A stretch of DNA of 60,643 nt from CBDUBH01 sp965365345 (GCA_965365345.1 CBDUBH010000008.1:1-60643), one strand, 5' to 3'; shown: positions 26,324 to 35,094, counted from the first letter of the stretch. Program-made: numbers and translations. Notes: generated from the letters alone by a model not told the origin.

Positions 26324-26352
26324 AATATAAATGCAAATTGATTAAATATCAA
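26324..26352 (-). promoter_or_regulatory. Promoter of the GAF/GGDEF-deoB unit
   Basis: Minus strand TTGATA (26347-26352), 17-bp spacer, TATATT followed by GTT (26324-26329), 46 bp before the ATG. Confidence 0.6.
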
Positions 26353-26361
26353 TAAATCAAC

Positions 26362-26946
26362 TTAATCTTTTATATCAGAAAATAATTTTATTACATCTTT
26401 TCTTCCTGTACCATCAACAGCAGAATAAAAAAACAAATCTTCGTTAAATTTAAGTTCAGGGAAAAATTCTTTTATCATTTTTTTTGCTTGAGCTTTTTCC
26501 GATTGTTTAAGTTTATCTGATTTATTTAATAAAGCGATATAATTTAAATTGGAAACTCTGATAAAATCATGTAATTCAATATCAAGATTTGTAGGTTTGT
26601 GTCGCGAATCAATTAAATGAATTATATATTTGAAATTACGCGGAGAACTGAAATATTCCGAAAGAATTTTGCCCCAAAATTCTCTTTCATCTTTAGAGAC
26701 TTTTGCATAACCGTAACCAGGAAGATCAACAACAAAATATTTATTGTTAATTAAATAATAATTAATAGATCGGGTTTTACCCGGAGTTGAACTTGTTTTA
26801 GCAAGATTTTTCTTATTAAATAATGAATTAATAAATGAAGATTTCCCAACATTTGATCTTCCGCAAAGAACAATTTCAGGGAAATTTTGTTTGGGTAAAT
26901 CTTTAAGATTATAAACTGCTTTATGGAATGTTGTTTCTGTAAACAT
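26362..26946 (-). CDS. engB: Ribosome biogenesis GTP-binding protein EngB/YsxC
   Basis: Essential TRAFAC GTPase for late 50S assembly; cytoplasmic. The 194-aa protein has G1 GRSNVGKSS (29-37), G2 Thr in TPGKTRSINYY, G3 DLPGYGYA (74-81) and G4 NKSD (141-144), and the SAV-type G5 in FFYSAVDG. It follows the rplQ terminator directly, so it likely starts from its own weak promoter or by read-through from the ribosomal array. ATG start at 26946. Confidence 0.95.
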   Translation of the reverse strand: MFTETTFHKAVYNLKDLPKQNFPEIVLCGRSNVGKSSFINSLFNKKNLAKTSSTPGKTRSINYYLINNKYFVVDLPGYGYAKVSKDEREFWGKILSEYFSSPRNFKYIIHLIDSRHKPTNLDIELHDFIRVSNLNYIALLNKSDKLKQSEKAQAKKMIKEFFPELKFNEDLFFYSAVDGTGRKDVIKLFSDIKD

Positions 26947-26959
26947 ATTTTTAAAATAA

Positions 26960-26995
26960 AAAAAGAGTAATTATTATCAAATAATTACTCTTTTT
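26960..26995 (-). terminator. Strong intrinsic terminator of the ribosomal protein array
   Basis: A 16-bp perfect stem (AAAAAGAGTAATTATT and complement) with a 4-nt loop and T7 after it on the minus strand, 16 bp past rplQ. On the plus strand it also has flanking A/T tracts. Confidence 0.9.
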
Positions 26996-27011
26996 CAAAT
27001 TTGATTTTAAG

Positions 27012-27488
27012 CTACTTATTTTTTTCGGTTTCTTCTATAACATTAGCTTCTTCAACGTTTTCATCTTTAGCCGCTAATTTTCTTTCTTCTCTTTTTTCTT
27101 TATTTTCTGTAGCTTTTTGGTTGGCAACATCATTAAAATCTACCAATTCCAGAATTGCCATTTCGGCAGCATCGCCTAATCTGTGACCAAGTTTAACAAC
27201 TCTGGTATAGCCACCGGGTCTTTCACCCACTTTAGGAACGATTTCATTAAACAATTCTTGAACAACAGCTCTATCGTTAATAAATCTGGCTACGTGTCTT
27301 CTTGCATGAACTGTATCGCCTTTAGCTTTTGTTATCAAAGCTTCTGCAAATGTTCTTGTTTCTTTAGCTTTTGCAACTGTTGTTCTAATCCTTTTATATC
27401 TGAAAAGTGCAGTTGCTAAAGCTTTTAATGTAGCTTTACGATGACTTGCAGTTCTTCCTAATTTTCTACCTTTATTTGCGTGTCTCAT
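27012..27488 (-). CDS. rplQ: 50S ribosomal protein L17
   Basis: Large-subunit protein near the exit tunnel. Residues 1-118 match the core (MRHANKGRKLGRTASHRKA at the start, GGYTRVVKLGHRLGDAAEMAILELV near the end of the core). The last about 38 residues form a Lys/Glu-rich tail absent from the 120-residue E. coli protein, giving 158 aa; such tails are common in the Bacteroidota relatives. It is the last gene of the alpha operon, 18 bp after rpoA, and ends in a strong terminator. Confidence 0.98.
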   Translation of the reverse strand: MRHANKGRKLGRTASHRKATLKALATALFRYKRIRTTVAKAKETRTFAEALITKAKGDTVHARRHVARFINDRAVVQELFNEIVPKVGERPGGYTRVVKLGHRLGDAAEMAILELVDFNDVANQKATENKEKREERKLAAKDENVEEANVIEETEKNK

Positions 27489-27506
27489 TTACTAACCTTC
27501 TGCAAA

Positions 27507-28502
27507 TTAACTGTTATCTGATTTATCTATTATATATTTGTCAACGTCCATACCGAATTCAAGACCGTGTTTATCAACAATGTCTAATAATTCAGCTAAA
27601 GATTTTCTACCGAAATTTCTAAATTTCAACATTTCGCTTTCATCTTTGCGAACTAGATCACCTAAAGTTTTTATATTTGCTGCTTTTAGGCAATTGTGTG
27701 AACGAACGCTTAATTCAAGATCATCAACATTAGTTGTTAAGATCTTTTTAAGCCTTTCTTTTTCAGCGTCTTGTTCGTTTACTTCTTTTTCTTCTTCTTG
27801 TTCAACATCAAAGTTTATGAATAATTGAACATGATCTCTTAAAATTTTTGCTGCATTTGTTAATGCATCTTCCGGGGTAATAGATCCATCAGTTGTAATT
27901 TCAAGAGTCAACTTTTCATAATCGTTTCTTTCCAAAACGCGTACATTTTCAATATCATATTTTACGTTAACTACAGGTGTATATATCGAATCAACGGGAA
28001 TTAAACCTATTAATTGATCTTGAAAAACCTGCTCATTAGCTTGAACGTAACCTTTACCTAAACCATATCTGATTTCGATAGTAAATTTTGCATCTTTATT
28101 CAAAGTTGCAATATGAAGATCCGGATTTAGAACTTCAATATCGGCAGAGCTTTTTTGAAGATCGCCGGCAGTAAATTCATGCGGACCGTTCAGATTTATT
28201 TCTAATTTGTTCGATTTTTTATTTAATAATTTTAATCTAACCTGTTTAAGATTGAGAATTATTTCCGTAACATCTTCCAGCACGCCGGGAATGGTTGAAA
28301 ACTCATGTAATACACCATCAACTTTAATTCCGGTTATTGCTGCTCCTGTTAAAGAAGCCAATAAAACTCTTCTTAAGGAATTACCGAGTGTTACCCCATA
28401 TCCTCTTTCTAAAGGTTGAACAGTAAATCTCCCAAAACTATTTGTATAATTTGCTTCATCTAATACAACAGATTCAGGTAATTTAATTGTAGGAAAACTC
28501 AT
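27507..28502 (-). CDS. rpoA: DNA-directed RNA polymerase subunit alpha
   Basis: Scaffold subunit of RNA polymerase. 331 aa: the N-terminal dimerisation and core-assembly domain runs to about residue 235 (LERGYGVTLGNSLRRVLL). An acidic linker (EEEKEVNEQDAEKE) and the C-terminal domain (about 255-320) with helix-hairpin-helix LSVRSHNCLKAANIKTLGDL contact promoter UP elements and activators. ATG start, between rpsD and rplQ as in most bacteria. Confidence 0.98.
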   Translation of the reverse strand: MSFPTIKLPESVVLDEANYTNSFGRFTVQPLERGYGVTLGNSLRRVLLASLTGAAITGIKVDGVLHEFSTIPGVLEDVTEIILNLKQVRLKLLNKKSNKLEINLNGPHEFTAGDLQKSSADIEVLNPDLHIATLNKDAKFTIEIRYGLGKGYVQANEQVFQDQLIGLIPVDSIYTPVVNVKYDIENVRVLERNDYEKLTLEITTDGSITPEDALTNAAKILRDHVQLFINFDVEQEEEKEVNEQDAEKERLKKILTTNVDDLELSVRSHNCLKAANIKTLGDLVRKDESEMLKFRNFGRKSLAELLDIVDKHGLEFGMDVDKYIIDKSDNS

Positions 28503-28541
28503 TTATTATCCTCTTTTAGTATATAAAACTAACTATAGTTA

Positions 28542-29171
28542 TTACTTAGAGTACAACTCTACGATTAGTTGTTCGTTAATTTCTTTTAACGGAATATCGG
28601 TTCTTTCAGGAATTTGTAAAAATGTACCCGATAAAGCTGCTTTATCTATTGATAACCATGAGTAAACATTATCTCTGGTTCTCTTTAACGAATCATGGAT
28701 AATATCTAAAGTTTTGCTCTTGTCTTTAACTTTTATTACGTCACCGGGCGACAATAAATAAGAAGGAATATCAACCAAGCTATCGTTTACTACAAAATGA
28801 CGATGTTTTATTAATTGTCTTGCAGCTTTTCTTGAAGGAGCCAATCCTAAACGATAAACAACATTATCAAATCTTCTTTCCAAAAGTTTTAACAAGTTTT
28901 CGCCTGTCACACCTTTTTGTCTGTTAGCTTTTTCAAAATAATTTTCAAATTGAGTTTCGATTACGCCATAAATTCTTTTAACTTTTTGCTTTTCTCTTAA
29001 CTGAACTCCGTACTCGGAAAACTTAGATCTTCTAGATAATCCGTGTTGTCCCGGAGGATAATTTTTCTTTTCTATAGTACATTTTTCAGAAAAGCATTTA
29101 TTACCTTTTAAAAATAATTTTTGCTTTTCTCTTCTGCATAACTTACAGCTTGCACCAATATATCTTGCCAT
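28542..29171 (-). CDS. rpsD: 30S ribosomal protein S4
   Basis: Primary 16S-binding assembly protein, and translational repressor of the alpha operon in some bacteria. 209 aa. The N-terminus has a four-Cys zinc motif (CKLC ... C ... C, residues 9-31), so this is the zinc-binding form. The S4 RNA-binding domain (RLDNVVYRLGLAPSRKAARQLIKHRHF-like) occupies the middle. ATG start; 39-bp gap to rpoA. Confidence 0.98.
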   Translation of the reverse strand: MARYIGASCKLCRREKQKLFLKGNKCFSEKCTIEKKNYPPGQHGLSRRSKFSEYGVQLREKQKVKRIYGVIETQFENYFEKANRQKGVTGENLLKLLERRFDNVVYRLGLAPSRKAARQLIKHRHFVVNDSLVDIPSYLLSPGDVIKVKDKSKTLDIIHDSLKRTRDNVYSWLSIDKAALSGTFLQIPERTDIPLKEINEQLIVELYSK

Positions 29172-29190
29172 CTAAAAATACTCCGATAAA

Positions 29191-29577
29191 TTATACTCTT
29201 CTTTTCTTTGGAGGTCTACAACCGTTATGTGGTATAGGTGTTATATCTTTTATAGAGATTACTTCAAGTCCCGCTGAATAAAGTGCACGAATAGCTGCTT
29301 CCCTACCTGCTCCCGGTCCTTTTACCAATACATCTACTTTTCTTAATCCAAGATCATACGCTTCTTTTGCTGCTGCTTCGGCAGAAACTTGCGCTGCAAA
29401 CGGAGTATTTTTTCTTGATCCTTTAAATCCGTTTTTTCCTGCTGATGACCATGATATTGTATTTCCATAAATATCGGTCAATGTTACAATAACATTATTA
29501 AATGTTGCTTTAACATGCGCTACGCCGACTGCATCAACGTGAACTTTCTTTTTTGTCTTTTTTGCTACTTTAGCCAA
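29191..29577 (-). CDS. rpsK: 30S ribosomal protein S11
   Basis: Platform protein of the small subunit contacting the Shine-Dalgarno helix. 128 aa, C-terminal PIPHNGCRPPKKRRV is canonical. The only plausible start is TTG at 29577, with GGAG 9 nt upstream. Confidence 0.98.
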   Translation of the reverse strand: MAKVAKKTKKKVHVDAVGVAHVKATFNNVIVTLTDIYGNTISWSSAGKNGFKGSRKNTPFAAQVSAEAAAKEAYDLGLRKVDVLVKGPGAGREAAIRALYSAGLEVISIKDITPIPHNGCRPPKKRRV

Positions 29578-29604
29578 GTCAAACTTCTCCTAATTTAACT
29601 TACA

Positions 29605-29988
29605 TTATTTCTTAGATGGGGCTTTCTTTTTACCGGCCACGGTTCTTCTCTTACCTTTTCTTGTACGAGAATTTGTCTTAGTTCTTTGTCCTCTAGCCGG
29701 CAAACCTCTTCTGTGTCTTAATCCTCTATAGCTCCCAATATCCATTAATCTCTTAATGTTTTGCTGAACTTCACTTCTTAAAGCACCTTCTACTTTGAAC
29801 TCATTTGTCATTATAGAACGTATTTCAGCAACTTCCTGTTCATTGAGTTCAGATATTTTTTTATTAGGATCAACATTTGCTTTTTCAAGAATTACTTTAG
29901 AAGTATGTTCACCTATTCCGTATATATAAGTTAAACCTATATATGCTTTTTTGTTTTTTGGTAAATCTATACCTGCAATACGAGCCAA
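29605..29988 (-). CDS. rpsM: 30S ribosomal protein S13
   Basis: Small-subunit head protein forming bridges to 50S and touching P-site tRNA. 127 aa, starts ARIAGIDLPKNKK, with the GSYRGLRHRRGLPARGQRTKTNSRTRKG C-terminal region split here into shorter visible motifs GLRHRRGLP and RTKTNSRT. The start is TTG at 29988 after a GGAGG SD. First gene of the alpha set, 18 bp after rpmJ. Confidence 0.98.
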   Translation of the reverse strand: MARIAGIDLPKNKKAYIGLTYIYGIGEHTSKVILEKANVDPNKKISELNEQEVAEIRSIMTNEFKVEGALRSEVQQNIKRLMDIGSYRGLRHRRGLPARGQRTKTNSRTRKGKRRTVAGKKKAPSKK

Positions 29989-30006
29989 CCTTTGAGCCTC
30001 CTATTT

Positions 30007-30120
30007 TTATCCTTGACGTTGTTTATGTTTCGGATTTTTGCAAATAACTCTTACAGAGCCTTTTCTTTTAATTATTTTACAGTTATCGCAAATTTTCTTA
30101 ACTGATGCTCTAACCTTCAT
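30007..30120 (-). CDS. rpmJ: 50S ribosomal protein L36
   Basis: 37-aa protein starting MKVRASVKKICDNC and ending KNPKHKQRQG. Zinc ligands CxxC, Cys27 and His32 are present, so it is the zinc-ribbon form. It is found between infA and rpsM, the standard place. ATG at 30120. Confidence 0.97.
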   Translation of the reverse strand: MKVRASVKKICDNCKIIKRKGSVRVICKNPKHKQRQG

Positions 30121-30130
30121 TAATTCTCCG

Positions 30131-30349
30131 CTATTTATATCTATATGTAATTCTACCCTTATTTAAATCATAAGGGGATAATTCAATTGCTACTTTATCA
30201 CCAACCAGAATTTTTATAAAATGCATTCTCATTTTACCGGAAATGTGTGCTAATATTTCATGACCATTATCCAATTTAACTTTAAAATGAGCATTGGGTA
30301 ATGTATCTGTTACAATTCCATCGACTTTTATAGCACCTTGTTTCGCCAT
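30131..30349 (-). CDS. infA: Translation initiation factor IF-1
   Basis: 72-aa OB-fold protein binding the 30S A site during initiation. Typical motifs are FKVKLDNGHEILAHISGKMRMHF (core strand region) and a C-terminal RITYRYK. ATG at 30349, 3 bp after map; 10 bp before rpmJ. Confidence 0.98.
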   Translation of the reverse strand: MAKQGAIKVDGIVTDTLPNAHFKVKLDNGHEILAHISGKMRMHFIKILVGDKVAIELSPYDLNKGRITYRYK

Positions 30350-30352
30350 TCG

Positions 30353-31114
30353 TTAAATAACCGTTAAAATTTCTGGTTTATCATCATTTATTAATATCGT
30401 ATGCTCAAAATGAGCAGAAGGTGAACCATCTTTTGTCAATATCGTCCAACCATCATTATGTAAAACAACATTATGCTTACCGTAATTAACCATTGGCTCA
30501 ATTGCTAATGTCATTCCGTTTTTTAATACAGGTCCTGTGCCTTTTTTACCAAAATTCGGAATTGAAGGATCTTCATGCAAAAATCTGCCAACACCATGTC
30601 CACATAAATCTCTTACTATCGAAAAACCTTTATCTTCTACAGTCTTTTGAATATGGTATGAAATATCATGCAATTTATTACCGGCTAATGCTTTTTCAAT
30701 ACCATCGTATAAAGATTTTTCTGTTACTTCGAGTAAACGTTTATTTTCATCAGAAATGTTCCCAACAGGAACAGTTATTGCTGCATCTCCAAAATATTTA
30801 TTTTTTTCAACACCGCAATCAATTGAAATAATGTCCCCATCTTTCAATTCGTAATCATTTGGAATTCCATGAACAACCTGATCGTTAACAGATGAGCAGA
30901 TTGTACCGGGAAATCTAACTGATCCCCCTTGTGAATATCCTTTAAATGCTGCAATAGCATTATTACTTTTTATATAATCTTCAGCAATTTTATCAAGTTC
31001 TAAAGTTGAAATTCCCGGTCTGACATTTTTCTTAAGTAATTGTAATGTTTCAGCAACTATTTTACAACTTTCTTTTATATAATCAATTTCTTTTTTTGTT
31101 TTAATTAATATCAC
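30353..31114 (-). CDS. map: Methionine aminopeptidase, type I
   Basis: Removes initiator methionine from nascent proteins using two metal ions. 253 aa, the type Ia length. It has VNDQVVHGIP with the substrate-loop His, metal ligands in SIDCGV, GDAAITVPVG, CGHGVGRFLHEDP, and EPMV. The start GTG at 31114 has a GGATG-like SD. It follows secY directly, with no adk gene in between, unlike the E. coli-Bacillus order. Confidence 0.97.
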   Translation of the reverse strand: MILIKTKKEIDYIKESCKIVAETLQLLKKNVRPGISTLELDKIAEDYIKSNNAIAAFKGYSQGGSVRFPGTICSSVNDQVVHGIPNDYELKDGDIISIDCGVEKNKYFGDAAITVPVGNISDENKRLLEVTEKSLYDGIEKALAGNKLHDISYHIQKTVEDKGFSIVRDLCGHGVGRFLHEDPSIPNFGKKGTGPVLKNGMTLAIEPMVNYGKHNVVLHNDGWTILTKDGSPSAHFEHTILINDDKPEILTVI

Positions 31115-31126
31115 TAAACATCCGTT

Positions 31127-32464
31127 TTATCTGCGACCTTTTATTTTACCGGATTTCATAAAACCGTCATAATGTCTCATCAATAAATGAGATTCAATTT
31201 GTTGTAATGTATCTAACGCAACACCAACCACAATCAATAAACTTGTTCCGCCAAAAAATGATGCTAATTGAGGATTGACTCCTAAATTAGAAACAAATGC
31301 AGGTAGAATTGCTACTATTGCAAGGAAAATACTTCCGGGCAATGTAATTTTTGTTAATATATTATCAATAAAATCCGAAGTTTGTTTTCCGGGACGGATT
31401 CCGGGAATAAAACCACCTTGCTTTTTCATTGTATCAGCAACATCTTTTGGATTAAAAGCAATCGCTGTATAAAAGTAAGTAAAAAAGATAATCATTATTG
31501 CATAAATTACAGAATAAACAACAGAATCATATTGAAAATGCATTGCAACCGATTGTAAAAATTCATTATTAGGGAAAAATTGTAATATTGTTCCTGGAAT
31601 AAACATGATTGATTGAGCAAATATAATAGGCATTACTCCTGCTGTATTAACCCTTAAAGGAATATACTGGGTAACTCCACCATAAACTTTTCTTCCAACA
31701 ACTCTTTTTGCATATTGAACCGGAATACGTCTTGTTCCTTGCGTAACTAAGACAACACCTGCAATTATAAAAGCCATCAAAGCTAAAATTATCAATTCAA
31801 CAATGAAATTTTTTGAACCTTCCATTACTTGCTGAGATTCCGCTAAAATAGCATATGGGAATCTATCTATAATACCAATAAATATGATCAGCGAAATTCC
31901 GTTACCAATACCTTTATCAGTAATCTGTTCACCTAGCCACATCAAGAAAATAGTTCCGGCAACCATAACAATTACTGTAGTAATCGTAAAAGCAAAACCA
32001 CTAACACTTGGATGAATGATTGGTGTACCACCGGGGTTCATATTTTGTAAAGTTATTGTTGTTCCCCAAGCTTGTAATGCTGCGATGAAAACAGTTCCAA
32101 CTCTGGTAAGTTGAGTGATTTTTTTTCTGCCTTCTTCGCCTTCTCTCTGTAATTTCTGAAAATATGGTACTACTGCACCCATTAATTGAATAATAATTGA
32201 AGCACTGATATAAGGCATGATTCCTAATGCAAATATGGCTGCATTACTAAATGCTCCACCTACAAAAAGATCATACAATCCAAATAAACTATTGGATGCA
32301 CCACCTGAATTCATTGCTTCATTTAAAGCTTCTGCATTAATTCCCGGTAAAGTAATGTGGGCACCAATTCTTACAATAATTAATAAGGCAACTGTATATA
32401 AAATACGTCGCCTTAATTCATCAATTTTAAAGATATTACGAAATGTTTCTTGTACTGTTGCCAT
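31127..32464 (-). CDS. secY: Preprotein translocase subunit SecY
   Basis: Channel subunit of the SecYEG translocon in the inner membrane. 445 aa with ten predicted membrane helices; conserved ITLPGINAEAL at the first periplasmic loop/plug side, the GIGNGISLIIFIGI helix, RRIPVQYAKRVVGRKVYGG cytosolic loop and the GFIPGIRPGKQTSDFID loop that contacts ribosomes and SecA. The start ATG overlaps the rplO stop by one base (TAATG), so it is translationally coupled. Confidence 0.98.
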   Translation of the reverse strand: MATVQETFRNIFKIDELRRRILYTVALLIIVRIGAHITLPGINAEALNEAMNSGGASNSLFGLYDLFVGGAFSNAAIFALGIMPYISASIIIQLMGAVVPYFQKLQREGEEGRKKITQLTRVGTVFIAALQAWGTTITLQNMNPGGTPIIHPSVSGFAFTITTVIVMVAGTIFLMWLGEQITDKGIGNGISLIIFIGIIDRFPYAILAESQQVMEGSKNFIVELIILALMAFIIAGVVLVTQGTRRIPVQYAKRVVGRKVYGGVTQYIPLRVNTAGVMPIIFAQSIMFIPGTILQFFPNNEFLQSVAMHFQYDSVVYSVIYAIMIIFFTYFYTAIAFNPKDVADTMKKQGGFIPGIRPGKQTSDFIDNILTKITLPGSIFLAIVAILPAFVSNLGVNPQLASFFGGTSLLIVVGVALDTLQQIESHLLMRHYDGFMKSGKIKGRR

Positions 32465-32928
32465 TAATCTTTTATTATTTTAATTGTTCCACCGGCATTT
32501 TCAACTGCTTGTTTAGCACTTTCACTAATAGCATATGCTTCGATGTTTAATTTAGCTTTTAATTCACCTGTACCAAGAATTTTGTATAAACCGGCAGCTT
32601 TGGAAATTATCCCTAAATTATATAAAGCTAACGGATTTACAACACCATCTTTAATCTTTTTATCATCTACTAATTGTTGTAATAATGATAAATTAATTGC
32701 TCTGAATTTTACTTTAAATGGGCTGGTGAAACCTCTTTTTGGCAGTCTTCTTTGAAGAGGCATTTGGCCGCCTTCAAACCAACTTCTCTTTTTCGCACCA
32801 GATCTGGAAAGCTGTCCATTCATTCCTCTTGTAGATGTGCCACCATGACCTGAACCTTCACCTCTACCAATTCTTTTTCTTTTTTTTCTTGAACCGTCAG
32901 CGTATTTTAAATTACTTAATATATCCAT
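32464..32928 (-). CDS. rplO: 50S ribosomal protein L15
   Basis: Late-assembly 23S rRNA protein, 154 aa. N-terminal Gly/Arg-rich GRGEGSGHGGTSTRGMNGQ then QMPLQRRLPKRGF, the usual L15 opening. Stop overlaps the secY start by one base. Confidence 0.98.
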   Translation of the reverse strand: MDILSNLKYADGSRKKRKRIGRGEGSGHGGTSTRGMNGQLSRSGAKKRSWFEGGQMPLQRRLPKRGFTSPFKVKFRAINLSLLQQLVDDKKIKDGVVNPLALYNLGIISKAAGLYKILGTGELKAKLNIEAYAISESAKQAVENAGGTIKIIKD

Positions 32929-32941
32929 TATTTTACCTGGT

Positions 32942-33130
32942 CTATTCTTCTATTTCTTCAATTTTAACTAAATGTTTCACTTTATTTATCATACCTCTGA
33001 TTTGAGGGGTATCGTTGTGAATTTTTGAATAATTTGGTCTTCCTAAACCTAAAGCTTCAATGATAAGCTTCTGTTTTTTAGGTCTGTCAATTATACTTCT
33101 TATTTGAGTTATTTTTATACTTTTTGCCAT
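32942..33130 (-). CDS. rpmD: 50S ribosomal protein L30
   Basis: 62 aa, starts MAKSIKITQIRSIIDRP and includes LGLGRPNYSK and the MINKVKHLVKIEE C-terminus. Typical place between rpsE and rplO. Confidence 0.97.
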   Translation of the reverse strand: MAKSIKITQIRSIIDRPKKQKLIIEALGLGRPNYSKIHNDTPQIRGMINKVKHLVKIEEIEE

Positions 33131-33144
33131 TTTGAAAAACCTTA

Positions 33145-33651
33145 TTAAGAATTAAAAAGCTCTGTTGTAGTCATCCCGCGTTTTTTAGCCATACTTCTAG
33201 CATCTATTAAACTTAATAAACCGTTCATCGTTGCTTTAACTAAATTATGAGGATTACTTGAGCCTAAAGATTTCGTTAAAATATCTTGAATACCGGCTGA
33301 TTCTAAAACAGCTCTAACTCCGCCACCTGCAATAAGTCCGGTACCCGGAGATGCTGGTTTTAATAAAACTTTACCGGCTCCATATTTACCGATTATTTCA
33401 TGAGGAACTGTACCTTTATTTATAGATACTTTATAAACATTCTTTTTAGCATCATCTATACCTTTAGAAATAGCATCAGTAACTTCATTTGCTTTACCTA
33501 AACCTACTCCAACATGACCATTTCCATCACCAACAACCACAATTGCATTAAAGCTGAATCTTCTTCCGCCTTTAACTACTTTAGCTACGCGGTTGATATA
33601 AACAACTTTTTCTTTTAAACCTTCGATATCGCTAACTTTTAAATGCTTCAA
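33145..33651 (-). CDS. rpsE: 30S ribosomal protein S5
   Basis: Small-subunit accuracy protein, 168 aa, with the dsRBD-like N-terminal half (VVKGGRRFSFNAIVVVGDGNGHVGVGLGKA in the chain, seen as VGDGNGHVG and GVGLGKANEV) and C-terminal SLGSSNPHNLVKAT. The only start is TTG at 33651, with GGAG 7 nt upstream. A tRNA-Gln gene separates it from rplR. Confidence 0.98.
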   Translation of the reverse strand: MKHLKVSDIEGLKEKVVYINRVAKVVKGGRRFSFNAIVVVGDGNGHVGVGLGKANEVTDAISKGIDDAKKNVYKVSINKGTVPHEIIGKYGAGKVLLKPASPGTGLIAGGGVRAVLESAGIQDILTKSLGSSNPHNLVKATMNGLLSLIDARSMAKKRGMTTTELFNS

Positions 33652-33686
33652 TTTTATTCTCCGTGTTCACAACTGTTATTTTTGAG

Positions 33687-33757
33687 CTGCCGGGAGAGGA
33701 CTCGAACCTCTACAGACGCCTCCAAAGGGCGTAGTCCTGCCATTAGACGACCCGGCA
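33687..33757 (-). tRNA. tRNA-Gln (anticodon TTG)
   Basis: 71 nt on the minus strand from TGCCGGG to CCCGGCA plus discriminator G, as usual for Gln. The cloverleaf closes: D-arm with GGCAG-like loop, anticodon stem ACGCC/GGCGT with loop CTTTGGA giving TTG, T-arm AGAGG-TTCGAGT-CCTCT. CCA is not encoded. It lies within the spc operon, 35 bp after rpsE would start and 5 bp before the rplR stop in map order, on the same strand, so it must be cut out of the ribosomal-protein mRNA or have its own promoter inside rplR. Confidence 0.93.
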
Positions 33758-33762
33758 ATTTG

Positions 33763-34125
33763 TTAAAATTTTAAGCCACCTTCTCTGGCAGCATCAGCTA
33801 ATGCTTTTACTCTACCATGATACTGATAACCATTACGATCAAAAACAATATTTTCAATATTTAATTCTTTTGCTTTTGATGCTAAACTTTTTCCAACAAT
33901 TTTACTTTTATCAGTTTTATTTTTTACTGAATTTATTTCCTCAGAAACTTCTTTAGATTTTGTAGAAACTGATAATAAAGTCTTATTATTAACATCATCG
34001 ATCAATTGTGCATATATATGAGATATACTTCTAAACACACTTAGTCTAGGTCTTTCGGGTGTTCCGTATATCTTACTTCTTATTCTATTTTTTATTCTTA
34101 TTCTGCTTTGAGCTTTTGATTTCAT
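33763..34125 (-). CDS. rplR: 50S ribosomal protein L18
   Basis: Binds 5S rRNA in the central protuberance. 120 aa; GTPERPRLSVFRSISHIYAQLIDD-type core seen as RPRLSVFRS and HIYAQLID, and C-terminal FDRNGYQYHGRVKALADAAREGGL in short motifs. tRNA-Gln begins 5 bp after its stop codon. Confidence 0.98.
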   Translation of the reverse strand: MKSKAQSRIRIKNRIRSKIYGTPERPRLSVFRSISHIYAQLIDDVNNKTLLSVSTKSKEVSEEINSVKNKTDKSKIVGKSLASKAKELNIENIVFDRNGYQYHGRVKALADAAREGGLKF

Positions 34126-34145
34126 TTTAGATTACTCCAGATCTA

Positions 34146-34682
34146 CTATTTACCGGCAGTTTTTCCGGCTTTTCTTACAATTACTTCATCTGAATATTTA
34201 ATACCTTTACCTTTATATGGTTCAGGTTTTTTGAATGATCTAATTTTAGCTGCTACTTGTCCAACAACTTCATTATCAATTCCACTAATTTTAATTTGTG
34301 TAGGTGTAGTAACTTCAACTAAAACATTATCTGGTGGAACAAAATATATAGGATGTGAATATCCTAATGCCAACAAAAGATTTTTACCTTTTTGTTCCGC
34401 TCTAAAACCTACGCCAACTATATCCAAAACTTTAGTATAACCGTCTTTTACCCCGATAACCATGTTTTGAATCAATGCTCTTGTTAAACCATGTAAAGCT
34501 TTTGATTCGCGTGTATCATCAGGACGAGTAACAATTATTTCATTATTTTCTACTTTAACGGTGATTTTTGAATTTAGAGTTCTCGAAAGCTCTCCTTTAC
34601 CACCTTTAATTTTAATAAAATTACCGTCTTGATTAACAGTAACTCCATCCAACGCTATTGGTTTTTTTCCTATTCTTGACAC
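34146..34682 (-). CDS. rplF: 50S ribosomal protein L6
   Basis: Two-domain protein near the factor-binding site, 178 aa from GTG 34682 (SRIGKKPIALDG). The open frame extends to ATG 34724, but that would overlap rpsH by 26 nt. GGAG lies 6 nt before GTG, and homologues start at SRIGKKPI, so GTG is chosen. Canonical KKPEPYKGKGIKY near the C-terminus. Confidence 0.97.
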   Translation of the reverse strand: MSRIGKKPIALDGVTVNQDGNFIKIKGGKGELSRTLNSKITVKVENNEIIVTRPDDTRESKALHGLTRALIQNMVIGVKDGYTKVLDIVGVGFRAEQKGKNLLLALGYSHPIYFVPPDNVLVEVTTPTQIKISGIDNEVVGQVAAKIRSFKKPEPYKGKGIKYSDEVIVRKAGKTAGK

Positions 34683-34698
34683 CTTTAACTCCAACTGA

Positions 34699-35094
34699 TT
34701 ACCAGATATGGCAAATAATTTCACCGCCGACTGATTCTTTTTTTGCTTGTTTATCAGTCAACAAACCTTTTGATGTTGACAATATTGAAATACCTAAACC
34801 ATTTAACACTCTGGGGAGTGAATCTTTACCGGAATAAATTCTTAATCCAGGTTTACTGATTTTTTTAAGTCCCGTAATCGCGGGATTACCCATTGTATAT
34901 TTCAAATATACTTTTAAAATGTTTTGCTTGTTATCTTCAATAACTTCAAAATCTTTAATGAAGTTTGTATCTTTTAAGATTTTGGCAAGACCTATCTTCA
35001 TTTTTGAAGATGGCATTTCGACATTCTTTTTTCTTGCTTTTACAGCATTTCTTATTCTGGTTAGAAAATCCGCTATTGGATCAGTAACTACCAT
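34699..35094 (-). CDS. rpsH: 30S ribosomal protein S8
   Basis: Central-domain 16S rRNA binder and, in E. coli, translational repressor of the spc operon. 131 aa, starts DPIADFLTRIRNA and ends GGEIICHIW. Good SD GGAG before ATG 35094. Confidence 0.98.
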   Translation of the reverse strand: MVVTDPIADFLTRIRNAVKARKKNVEMPSSKMKIGLAKILKDTNFIKDFEVIEDNKQNILKVYLKYTMGNPAITGLKKISKPGLRIYSGKDSLPRVLNGLGISILSTSKGLLTDKQAKKESVGGEIICHIW

